The notes under the pieces are model-generated. The model had not been told where the DNA came from and searched no databases. It was given only the letters and a program-made list of their open reading frames with translations. The translations under genes were made by a program, and so were the position numbers. From Bacteroidota bacterium (lineage in GTDB: Bacteria > Bacteroidota > Bacteroidia > Bacteroidales > UBA10428), in the NCBI GenBank assembly GCA_024640925.1, contig JAHEEB010000179.1, forward strand, positions 1 to 7,509: 7,509 nt of DNA, in the 5' to 3' direction. Shown here piece after piece: positions 1-5,700 of this stretch; positions within the stretch are counted from its first letter, which is position 1; the number at the start of each line of letters is the position of its first letter.

Positions 1-217
1 CTACCACATTGCAATGATCAGGACACAATTCTCCGGAGTAGATTTTTTTTGTAGGTATTCCAAACTCTGCCTTAATGGTCTCATCTTCATCGGCGAATAA
101 TACATCTATTTTTATATAAGATGGTTTAAGATTACGGGCAATCATCCGTTTGATGACCTGACGGATTACCGTGGTTTTTCCGCAAGTTGGCGGACCAGCA
201 AATATTATCAGTTTCAT
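1..217 (-). CDS. P-loop GTPase-like protein, HypB/CobW-like (partial, C terminus off window)
   Basis: Only the first 72 residues are present; the gene runs off the left edge. The start at 217 opens directly into a beta strand and a Walker A loop, GPPTCGKTT (residues 8-16), as expected for a complete N terminus. A second segment, KIDVLFADEDE (36-46), and then FGIPTKKIYSGELCPDHC (52-69) follow. In HypB and CobW G3E GTPases this distance from the P-loop holds a cysteine-containing metal-binding motif (CHL-type in HypB, CxCC in CobW). Here the equivalent position has Cys65, His68 and Cys69. By inference this is a nucleotide-driven metal or cofactor delivery protein. It lies 16 bp downstream of the ABC ATPase gene on the same strand, so the two are probably co-transcribed. 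The missing C terminus prevents a family assignment; a generic AAA/NTPase is the alternative. Confidence 0.75.
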   Translation of the reverse strand, partial: MKLIIFAGPPTCGKTTVIRQVIKRMIARNLKPSYIKIDVLFADEDETIKAEFGIPTKKIYSGELCPDHCNVV

Positions 218-233
218 AATATATTGAATTAGT

Positions 234-1019
234 TTAAATATTAATATTTTCCAAAAGAGTCACATTCAATTCTTCACCCGCACGGACTAAACCCCGATAG
301 TGCAGAATTACATCATCAATACTTTTTAATTTTGCTGCTGCTTTTTGTTCTTCAGCATTCGAAACAATTAGTTTCTGCATTCCACCGTTTTTCATAACTA
401 TCCTGAAGTCAGATAAAAGAGCAATGGTGGGATCATGTGTTACAAAAACAAATATTTTCTGATAATTCTTGAGCAGCTCAAGGGCTTTTGTTTTATGTAT
501 TCCTGCATTTTCAATTTCGTCGAGCAGTATAATAGGTGAATTTCCAATAATTACTGCATCAGCAATTAAGAGTGAACGTGTTTGTCCACCTGAAAGCTCG
601 GTCATTGCTGTGTTTTTAATAATAGCTTCGCCTGTAAGCTGGTTGGCAAAGGAAATTGTTTCATTCACAACATTTTCAATATCTTTTGCACCTCTTACTT
701 TCGCATGGATTGTTAAAAACTCGCCTACTGGCAAATCACTTAGAAAGTTTGTGTGCTGCGAAATCAAAGCAATAGGGTGTTTTGAAGGATCAAATGAAAA
801 ATCATCAGGTACATGTTCTCCATTTATCATTATTTGCCTTCCCGAAGGTGTATTGTTATTGGCAAATAACTCGATATCGTTTATCAATGTTGTCTTTCCG
901 CAACCTGTCGGACCAACAATACTCACAATATCACCCATCTTCATGTCGAATTTTTCGACTTTCTCGGGCGATCCATCCTTTCCTTTACTACCAATTATGG
1001 TTATTTTTTTTATTTCCAT
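234..1019 (-). CDS. Orphan ABC-type ATPase
   Basis: A 261-residue stand-alone ABC ATPase. Motifs in order: Walker A GPTGCGKT (36-43), Q-loop Gln88, signature LSGGQ (142-146), Walker B IILLDE (163-168) with catalytic Glu168, and H-loop His195. The residues after Walker B read IENAGI rather than the usual P-T-S-x-L-D type D-loop, which is unusual for an importer ATPase. A tail of about 50 residues follows the H-loop. No permease or binding protein is encoded in the window, so transport is not established; a maturation or remodelling role with the adjacent GTPase-like protein is possible. I chose the start MEIKK at 1019 over an upstream ATG at 1055, because the upstream extension is a short hydrophobic stretch without family support and would overlap the predicted promoter element at 1041-1048. 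Specific substrate unknown. Confidence 0.88.
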   Translation of the reverse strand: MEIKKITIIGSKGKDGSPEKVEKFDMKMGDIVSIVGPTGCGKTTLINDIELFANNNTPSGRQIMINGEHVPDDFSFDPSKHPIALISQHTNFLSDLPVGEFLTIHAKVRGAKDIENVVNETISFANQLTGEAIIKNTAMTELSGGQTRSLLIADAVIIGNSPIILLDEIENAGIHKTKALELLKNYQKIFVFVTHDPTIALLSDFRIVMKNGGMQKLIVSNAEEQKAAAKLKSIDDVILHYRGLVRAGEELNVTLLENINI

Positions 1020-1166
1020 ATATATTAAAATTATTTTTACCAAATATATCATCAATGTCGATTGATTTAATGTATATTCGCATGAGTGTTTTCATACTGA
1101 GATATTAAATTTTACATCTTTAACAATTTAGAATTTAACAAATAAATTTATAATTAGCTGAATATA
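1020..1166. promoter_or_regulatory. Divergent promoter region between ABC ATPase and Crp/Fnr genes
   Basis: This 147-bp gap must hold promoters in both directions. For the leftward gene, positions 1041-1048 read TATATTTG on the minus strand, an exact match to the Bacteroidota -7 element TAnnTTTG, 22 nt before the start at 1019; I see no convincing -33 TTG partner. For the rightward gene, TAAATTTA at 1143-1150 matches 7 of 8 positions, 16 nt before the ATG. The rest is AT-rich and otherwise featureless apart from the palindrome at 1051-1066. Confidence 0.45.
1051..1066. promoter_or_regulatory. Perfect palindrome, candidate operator
   Basis: ATCAAT-GTCG-ATTGAT is a perfect 6-4-6 inverted repeat. 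It sits immediately upstream of the leftward -7 match, in the -10 to -35 spacer zone, where a bound protein would block or modulate transcription of the ABC ATPase gene. The half-sites are the FNR-type pentamers TTGAT and ATCAA, but in the opposite order from the canonical TTGAT-N4-ATCAA. The divergently encoded Crp/Fnr regulator is the obvious candidate ligand, by inference only. Confidence 0.4.
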
Positions 1167-1856
1167 ATGGCAATAACAAAAACAAAACCAGAGCTAAACT
1201 GGTTACGCAGAATCTCATTACAGTTCATTACTGAGAAAGATTTTGATAAAATAGAAAGATCATCTGTAAAGTTGAGCTTCAAAAAAGGGGAGACAATTCT
1301 TAAACAGGGTGGACTCTCAACACATATTGTTTACCTTGAGAAAGGCATAGTCAAGTTTAATTATGAAAATGAAATTAATAAGAACCTTATACTTACAATT
1401 GTTAGTGCCCCCAAGATATTAGGTGGTGCCAACCTGTTTTATAAAGACAATAATTTGTTTTCGTTTATAGCTGTTGATGATTGTGAGGTTATTTTAATCG
1501 ATGCAAATGTTATGCTCGAAGTAATGACCGAGAATTCGCGTTTTTCCATTATGCTTTTCCAGGTGGCTACCGAAATGTTTAAAACAGCAGTAATAAATTT
1601 TATTAGCCTGGCATATAAACAAAAAGAAGGTCGCATTGCCGACATACTTTTATACCTGGCTGCAGAAGTTTATCACAAAAATTCTTTTTATCTTTCGCTG
1701 ACAAGAAAAGAACTTGCCGAATTTGCCAGTTGTTCAACAGAAAATGTAATAATGACTCTTTCGAAATGGCAGAATGAAAAAATAATCCAAATCGATGGAA
1801 AATTACTTGAAATATCAGATATAGAGAAACTTAAACACATAAGTAAAATAGCCTGA
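1167..1856 (+). CDS. Crp/Fnr-family transcriptional regulator
   Basis: A 229-residue protein with the two-domain Crp/Fnr layout. An N-terminal cyclic-nucleotide-binding-type beta-roll spans about residues 18-120 (KKGETILKQGG at 39-49 and VYLEKGIVKF at 55-64 are typical). A dimerisation helix lies around 125-152. A C-terminal winged helix follows, with recognition region TRKELAEFASCSTENVIMTL (179-198). The only cysteines are Cys106 and Cys189, so an FNR-type [4Fe-4S] oxygen sensor is unlikely; the effector is unknown, and heme or a small molecule remain possible. The gene is followed 2 bp later by the Rrf2 regulator gene, so the two are almost certainly translated from one message. It diverges from the ABC ATPase operon, whose promoter region carries a palindrome it might bind. 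Confidence 0.92.
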   Translation: MAITKTKPELNWLRRISLQFITEKDFDKIERSSVKLSFKKGETILKQGGLSTHIVYLEKGIVKFNYENEINKNLILTIVSAPKILGGANLFYKDNNLFSFIAVDDCEVILIDANVMLEVMTENSRFSIMLFQVATEMFKTAVINFISLAYKQKEGRIADILLYLAAEVYHKNSFYLSLTRKELAEFASCSTENVIMTLSKWQNEKIIQIDGKLLEISDIEKLKHISKIA

Positions 1857-1858
1857 GT

Positions 1859-2269
1859 ATGCTCACACAAAAAACCCGTTATTCTATGCTGGCCATGGCT
1901 AAACTGGCTAAAGAATATGGCAAAGGTACACTAATGATAAATGAAATTGCTGAAAGTGAAAAAATTCCTAAACGATTTCTTGAATCCATTTTACTGGAAT
2001 TGAAGAAAAACGGTTATCTCGGAAGCAAATTGGGCAAAAACGGTGGTTACTATCTGATGAAAAATCCACAGGATGTTAGTCTGCTTGATATTGTTCAGCT
2101 GTTTGAAGGCAGTATTGCTATGCTGAAGTGCACTTCCGAAAAATACTACCAGCCCTGCGAACATTGTAAGGATGAAGCTACCTGTGAGATTAAGCATACT
2201 TTTGGAGATATAAGAGACTATACCTTAAAAAGATTAGCCAGCACATCTATTGCAAGTTTGGTTAAATAG
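1859..2269 (+). CDS. Rrf2-family transcriptional regulator, probable Fe-S sensor
   Basis: A 136-residue protein of normal Rrf2 length. The winged helix occupies about residues 1-70: the opening MLTQKTRYSMLAM, then IPKRFLESILLELKKNGYL and a GGYYL wing are hallmarks of the IscR/NsrR/RsrR group. Cysteines at 91, 100, 103 and 109 fall in the loop where IscR and NsrR bind their clusters with three cysteines; here there are four. An Fe-S or thiol-based redox or NO response is therefore likely (family inference). The start at 1859 is 2 bp after the stop of the Crp/Fnr gene, indicating translational coupling. It converges on hgcB, with only 15 bp between the two stop codons. IscR is unlikely because no isc or suf genes lie nearby. 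Confidence 0.9.
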   Translation: MLTQKTRYSMLAMAKLAKEYGKGTLMINEIAESEKIPKRFLESILLELKKNGYLGSKLGKNGGYYLMKNPQDVSLLDIVQLFEGSIAMLKCTSEKYYQPCEHCKDEATCEIKHTFGDIRDYTLKRLASTSIASLVK

Positions 2270-2291
2270 AATTTCTTGCCAATATTAACCA
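2259..2291. terminator. Weak hairpin spanning the convergent gene ends
   Basis: TGGTTAA (2259-2265) pairs with TTAACCA (2285-2291) around a 19-nt loop that includes the stop codon of the Rrf2 gene; the right arm includes the hgcB stop. The stem is short and AT-rich and there is no clear T-run on either strand, so intrinsic termination is doubtful. It is the only structure available in the 15-bp gap between the convergent operons. Confidence 0.2.
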
Positions 2292-2575
2292 TTCGGGCAA
2301 CAGCAGTCCGATTTACCATTGTTAAAGTACCCTTCAATTATTCCGGTTGCGCAACCGCAACCTAAATTAGATTTCACAGTGATGGCCATTTGTGCGCAAT
2401 TTAAAGCGCAGGCTCCGCATTCCATGCAGTTATCGCGTCGTACTATATGGGCTTTTCCTCCGAAAAGTTTGAATACTGCATGAGGGCAGACCTTTACACA
2501 CATCCCGCAGGAATTACATTTTGCTTCATCTAATTGAAGGGTTACAACACCTTTTATATATACAAAGTCTTTCAT
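2285..2575 (-). CDS. hgcB: HgcB, ferredoxin of mercury methylation
   Basis: A 96-residue 2[4Fe-4S] ferredoxin that acts as electron donor for HgcA, keeping its corrinoid reduced, and is proposed to hand Hg(II) to it. Cluster I ligands are Cys20, 23, 26 and 30; cluster II ligands are Cys50, 53, 56 and 60, within the CMECGAC signature of HgcB. After the ferredoxin fold come LGCGCATG (Cys73 and Cys75), where Cys73 matches the conserved extra cysteine of HgcB proteins, and a C-terminal Cys91-92-93. The family usually ends with a cysteine pair needed for activity; three in a row is an extension of that. Length fits the known HgcB of about 95 residues. The gene lies 74 bp downstream of hgcA on the same strand, the standard hgcA-hgcB order, and is the last gene of the operon. 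No other ferredoxin family has this combination. Confidence 0.95.
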   Translation of the reverse strand: MKDFVYIKGVVTLQLDEAKCNSCGMCVKVCPHAVFKLFGGKAHIVRRDNCMECGACALNCAQMAITVKSNLGCGCATGIIEGYFNNGKSDCCCPNG

Positions 2576-2649
2576 AGTAAAAATGTTTTATATCTATGAC
2601 CTTCGCAAAGATTTTAATAGTTTCATTTCCAAATTATTAAAACCATCTT

Positions 2650-3765
2650 CTAATGCGTAATCTGGATTAAATTGCTCAATATGAATAATATTAGTCCTGT
2701 GCCAGCAAAAACAATCTGAACGGGTACAAACACCTTCATTTCCTTTTTTACCCCTGAGAGTGATGTAAATGTTGATGCACCTGTAAAATTCATGGCCATA
2801 AAGGATGAAATACCCGAAAGGATAAGGAACCACGACACAATCTCAATGTTTCTACCACCTAAATTATTGAAATATAATAGAACAATTGAGAGCAATAATC
2901 CGGTAATAAGTCCTTTAAATGCAAACATTCTCACAGGAATGTAAGGGAGTAGGATAGGGGTTATTACTATTCCCGTAAAATAGGCAAATGCAATATTAAT
3001 AATTGCCGGAAGTCCTTTGTTAACAGCTTGTTCAAAAATAATTCCTTTGCTGTTTAATCCTGAAAGAATGAAAATTACTGCAAAAGCAATCAGTAGTTTG
3101 TAGCGGGCATAAACAATATCAACTGGTGCAAGCTTAATCCGATCGGATAAGTTGAATCTTACCCTGCGCATTTCGCTTGTAGATTTATATCCATTTTCAA
3201 TAAATAATTTAATATCGGCAGCTCTTACAGGACCATAAACAACATGAAAACCTTTTTCAATTTTAAGTTCCGGACTGATTGATCCGAAGTCAGGAGACGA
3301 AAGCTTCGGTTTTTGAATATTTCCTGTATGAGTCGAAGTCAATGCCATAACCTGATGCGCGGATATGCCCGTGGCGCCAAGTTGCGGTAGAATAAGCCTT
3401 CTGTGGGTAATAATTTTATCGAGCTGAGTGGTCTTAATCCGATATACTAATTCCTGTGTGCCAAAAGTACCTTTACCGGCAGCGCACCAGACATTTACGC
3501 CCTTTGTATCCAATACTAAAATCCAGGCATTAATCCCATCCAGGTTTTTACGAAGGTGATCGAATGACAGCTTATAATTGGCCGAAACAAAAACATCAGA
3601 GGTATTACCAGGTTTTCCTACAGCATATAAGCCTGGTTCAACCATATAATTATCGCGCCCAATCAACCAGCGGACTTTCACAGCCCCCAATCTGTCTCTG
3701 AAATTGAGTTTTGAGGCAACCTGTTTGATTGCTCCAATTGGAGTATGTATCGAACCTGATATCAT
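2650..3765 (-). CDS. hgcA: HgcA, corrinoid-dependent mercury methyltransferase
   Basis: A 371-residue protein that transfers a methyl group from its corrinoid to Hg(II), making methylmercury at the cytoplasmic membrane. The N-terminal part (about 30-215) is the CdhD/CFeSP-like corrinoid-binding domain. It holds the diagnostic cap-helix motif NVWCAAGK at residues 91-98, with Cys94 as the cobalt ligand (encoded at 3484-3486), followed by GTFGT. The C-terminal part has about five hydrophobic segments near 222-237, 252-271, 281-300, 308-326 and 347-367, matching the HgcA membrane domain. The motif is intact and there is no frameshift, so the protein should be active. The motif position (cysteine at 94) matches characterised HgcA (cysteine near 93), which supports the start at 3765. 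CFeSP subunits are excluded because they lack the membrane domain and the NVWCA(A/G)GK cysteine. It lies 50 bp after the methyltransferase gene and is presumably in the same operon. Confidence 0.97.
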   Translation of the reverse strand: MISGSIHTPIGAIKQVASKLNFRDRLGAVKVRWLIGRDNYMVEPGLYAVGKPGNTSDVFVSANYKLSFDHLRKNLDGINAWILVLDTKGVNVWCAAGKGTFGTQELVYRIKTTQLDKIITHRRLILPQLGATGISAHQVMALTSTHTGNIQKPKLSSPDFGSISPELKIEKGFHVVYGPVRAADIKLFIENGYKSTSEMRRVRFNLSDRIKLAPVDIVYARYKLLIAFAVIFILSGLNSKGIIFEQAVNKGLPAIINIAFAYFTGIVITPILLPYIPVRMFAFKGLITGLLLSIVLLYFNNLGGRNIEIVSWFLILSGISSFMAMNFTGASTFTSLSGVKKEMKVFVPVQIVFAGTGLILFILSNLIQITH

Positions 3766-3815
3766 TGATTTACAAAGTGTTTATAAGTTAAAAAGAATAT
3801 AAGCTCCAGAATAAA

Positions 3816-4988
3816 CTAATTCTCCGTTATATAGATTCCATATCCGATATATTCAGGGTATGTTTTAAAGAAGTTGTTCAGTTTCATCATCCTTTTTCTG
3901 ATGGTTGGTTTAGTCATGTAACGAAACATTACCTTAAGTCCAATCAAAATGCCTTCCTCTTTTATCATTTCAGAAAAACCACGAAAATCCATATCGAACG
4001 AGTTGACTTTTACGTTAGCAAAAACCTGTTTAAACATTTCTTCCCAGTCATTAAAAGTTACAACATTCGAAATACATTTTGCGCAAATTTCTTTTGAAGC
4101 ATTTAAAAGGAAATCCTCTTTAGCCGGCTTTTTCCAGCTTAATTCAATCCACCCTGATTTTCCTCCAGGTTTCAAAACACGCGAAGCCTCCCTTATAACC
4201 TTCTCTTTATTGTCAACTAGAATAAGCATGGCCTGGGCAATAGTTATATCGAATTCATTATCAGCAAAAGGCAGGTTTTCGGCATTTGCAGCCTGGAATG
4301 TAACCAAGTGATCTACACCATGTTTTTTTGCATATATTTTAGCTTCCTCGATTGAATTTTCCAGAATATCGATACCAATAACCTGGCAGCCATATTTTTT
4401 TGCAATATGTACAGATGTTCGTCCTTTTCCACAGGCAATATCAAGTACCTTCATATTTTTCTCAATCTTAAGCATATCGAGTACGTTATTTGTAGCTTCT
4501 ATTCCACCCGGATGAAGGATTTTAAGTCCGACATAATCCGACATAAAATCGAACATATCGCAATTCTCTTCAGTACAGCATTCTTTTTCTACAGGTTTAT
4601 TATGAATGATTCTGTTTGCCCCATCAGAATTTATAATCTTATTTGCTATTTCGTTTATTAATTCCTCAGTAACAATTGTCTGGCCTTTAACATATCCCAT
4701 ATCGGTCAATCTTACATATCGATAATTCGATAACCAGGCTTCCTCCATGATTTTCTTTCCGCAATCTACAGGGCATCCATCTATTACCAGGGTTTCTGAA
4801 GATTGCAGGGTTTCCAATAATCCTTTATCCTGAGCTGCTACCATGGCAAGGCATTTCATGTTAATAGGATATGTATTTCTGATTTTGCGGGCAACTTTAT
4901 CTGCGAGTTCTCCCAAATCAGAAGCTCCGGAACAAGCTAACACTATTCCGTTTTCCATTTGTTTATTTTCTAAATGTTGAATATTCAT
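3816..4988 (-). CDS. DGC zinc-binding domain / SAM-dependent methyltransferase fusion
   Basis: A 390-residue two-domain protein. Residues 11-120 resemble the DGC 'putative zinc-binding protein' family: Cys19 in LACSGASD, Cys46 in MKCLAM, and Cys72/Cys76 in the DGCPVDCG motif. A linker with Cys137, Cys138 and Cys143 follows. Residues about 155-285 form a class I methyltransferase: motif I VLDIACGKGR (181-190), the acidic SAM-binding loop GIDILE (205-210), ENLPFADNEFD (237-247) and VLKPGG (271-276). A C-terminal extension (290-390) contains CAKC (302-305) and ends YGIYITEN. The substrate is unknown; arsenite, another metal(loid) or a corrinoid are all possible, and ArsM is not clearly matched. 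The gene lies between arsR and hgcA. A second start at residue 11 (4958) is equally plausible, since DGC proteins usually begin just before the IVLACSG strand and neither start has a ribosome binding site. Confidence 0.85.
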   Translation of the reverse strand: MNIQHLENKQMENGIVLACSGASDLGELADKVARKIRNTYPINMKCLAMVAAQDKGLLETLQSSETLVIDGCPVDCGKKIMEEAWLSNYRYVRLTDMGYVKGQTIVTEELINEIANKIINSDGANRIIHNKPVEKECCTEENCDMFDFMSDYVGLKILHPGGIEATNNVLDMLKIEKNMKVLDIACGKGRTSVHIAKKYGCQVIGIDILENSIEEAKIYAKKHGVDHLVTFQAANAENLPFADNEFDITIAQAMLILVDNKEKVIREASRVLKPGGKSGWIELSWKKPAKEDFLLNASKEICAKCISNVVTFNDWEEMFKQVFANVKVNSFDMDFRGFSEMIKEEGILIGLKVMFRYMTKPTIRKRMMKLNNFFKTYPEYIGYGIYITEN

Positions 4989-5048
4989 GTTTATTTTGAT
5001 ATTTTAATGGGTTATTCAAAATTTCCGGTTGATACATTTTTAATATTT

Positions 5049-5378
5049 TCAACAACGTGTTGAATCCAAACCATCTTTATCAAAAAATCCGATAAAGCAT
5101 TTCTTCGCCTTTTCCCAGTTTATTTTATCAATGCAATAATTGACTTTCGGTGGTTCAATTGTACCCTGAATAAGACCTGCATCTTTCAGCTCAGCTAAAT
5201 GCTGCGATACTGTAGCTTTAGCAATTGGCAGTTCTTTATTGATATCCCCAAAACAGCATTCATCGAGTGAGGATAGATATTTTAAGATTGCAATTCGGGC
5301 AGGATGTCCCATTGCTTTGGCAAATCGGGCAAGTGAAATTTCATCCTCTTTATAATCATTACTTAATGTATATGCCAT
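5049..5378 (-). CDS. ArsR/SmtB-family metal(loid)-responsive repressor
   Basis: A 109-residue winged-helix repressor. FAKAMGHPARIAILKYL (19-35) is the classic ArsR opening helix, PIAKATVSQHLAELKDAGLI (51-70) is the helix-turn-helix with its recognition helix, and PKVNYCID (77-84) is the wing. Cysteines lie at 41-42 (ECCFGDI), 82, 94 and 109. The vicinal pair sits near where many ArsR proteins bind As(III) (CVCDL-type), but here it is CC rather than CxC, so the inducer may be As(III), Hg(II) or another thiophilic metal. It is the first gene of the arsR-methyltransferase-hgcA-hgcB operon; the gap to the next gene is 60 bp. A perfect inverted repeat 20 nt upstream of its start is a probable autoregulatory operator. 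I leave the symbol empty because arsenic sensing is unproven. Confidence 0.92.
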   Translation of the reverse strand: MAYTLSNDYKEDEISLARFAKAMGHPARIAILKYLSSLDECCFGDINKELPIAKATVSQHLAELKDAGLIQGTIEPPKVNYCIDKINWEKAKKCFIGFFDKDGLDSTRC

Positions 5379-5394
5379 AAAATCAGGTTAAATT

Positions 5395-5417
5395 GTAGTT
5401 CGTAAAACTACGAACAA
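5395..5417. promoter_or_regulatory. Candidate ArsR operator upstream of the hgc operon
   Basis: GTTCGTAaaacTACGAAC at 5398-5415 is a perfect 7-4-7 inverted repeat, 20 nt upstream of the arsR start. An offset second repeat, GTAGTT-cgtaa-AACTAC (5395-5411), overlaps it. Core TTCGTA/TACGAA arms resemble known ArsR-family operators (family knowledge). On the minus strand, TAGTTTTA (5403-5410) matches 7 of 8 positions of the Bacteroidota -7 element, so the repressor would sit on the promoter itself. I found no second copy before hgcA or the methyltransferase gene, supporting control of the whole operon from here. Confidence 0.7.
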
Positions 5418-5537
5418 TAATTGAAAAAGAAAAGTGTTTTCAAAAAAAAGGATAGAAATTATCCATCAAAAAAAGATGAAATTGATTTTCAACAGATAAT
5501 TTGATCGGCATTTAGATAATATCAGTAAATATCCGAA

Positions 5538-5557
5538 TCATAAACACGAGTTTATGA
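5538..5557. repeat. Perfect 8-4-8 inverted repeat
   Basis: TCATAAACacgaGTTTATGA has perfect 8-base arms around a 4-base spacer. It lies 143 bp upstream of carB and about 120 bp from the arsR operator, whose 7-4-7 geometry it shares without sharing sequence. It has no flanking T-run, so a protein-binding site is more likely than a terminator. The binding protein is unknown. Confidence 0.5.
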
Positions 5558-5700
5558 ACCATAATTGACTTATTTGTTTAAAAGTTTTTTGGTATTTTCT
5601 TTCGGAATGATCTCATTTTATTTCAACCAATCAAATGGATTATTTAATTTGGAACTCTAAATTTAAAATGGTTTTCTAATCCTTCTTAAAAATAATTTAT

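Larger units (their letters stand above)
5379..5700. other. Intergenic region between arsR and carB
   Basis: This 322-bp gap separates divergent genes. It contains the ArsR operator at its left end and several further inverted repeats: TTGAAAA-N9-TTTTCAA (5421-5443), GGATA-N5-TATCC (5450-5464) and the perfect 8-4-8 repeat at 5538-5557. I see no open reading frame of note, no tRNA and no recognisable riboswitch. The carB promoter must be here, but the best -7 candidate, TTAATTTG at 5644-5651, matches only 7 of 8 positions and lacks a -33 partner. Confidence 0.6.

Noticed and set aside
1020..1055. Upstream ATG extending the ABC ATPase by 12 residues
   Set aside because: The extension is hydrophobic, lacks family support and would overlap the -7 promoter match.
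469..1065. 198-residue plus-strand reading frame
   Set aside because: It lies antisense to the ABC ATPase gene, whose motifs are all intact, and its translation is low-complexity Ser/Ile/Phe with no domain.
2594..2833. 79-residue minus-strand reading frame between hgcA and hgcB
   Set aside because: Most of it overlaps the last membrane segments of hgcA in another frame, and the protein has no recognisable features; a third hgc gene is not supported.
2650..3765. Corrinoid iron-sulfur protein subunit (CdhD-like, Wood-Ljungdahl pathway) instead of HgcA
   Set aside because: The NVWCAAGK cysteine motif, the C-terminal membrane helices and the adjacent HgcB are specific to mercury methylation; no other Wood-Ljungdahl genes are nearby.
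3949..4311. 120-residue plus-strand reading frame
   Set aside because: It is antisense to the methyltransferase domain and carries no motifs.
5379..5700. Riboswitch (cobalamin or SAM) or small RNA upstream of carB or arsR
   Set aside because: I looked for a B12-box-like core and multi-stem architecture and saw only isolated AT-rich inverted repeats.
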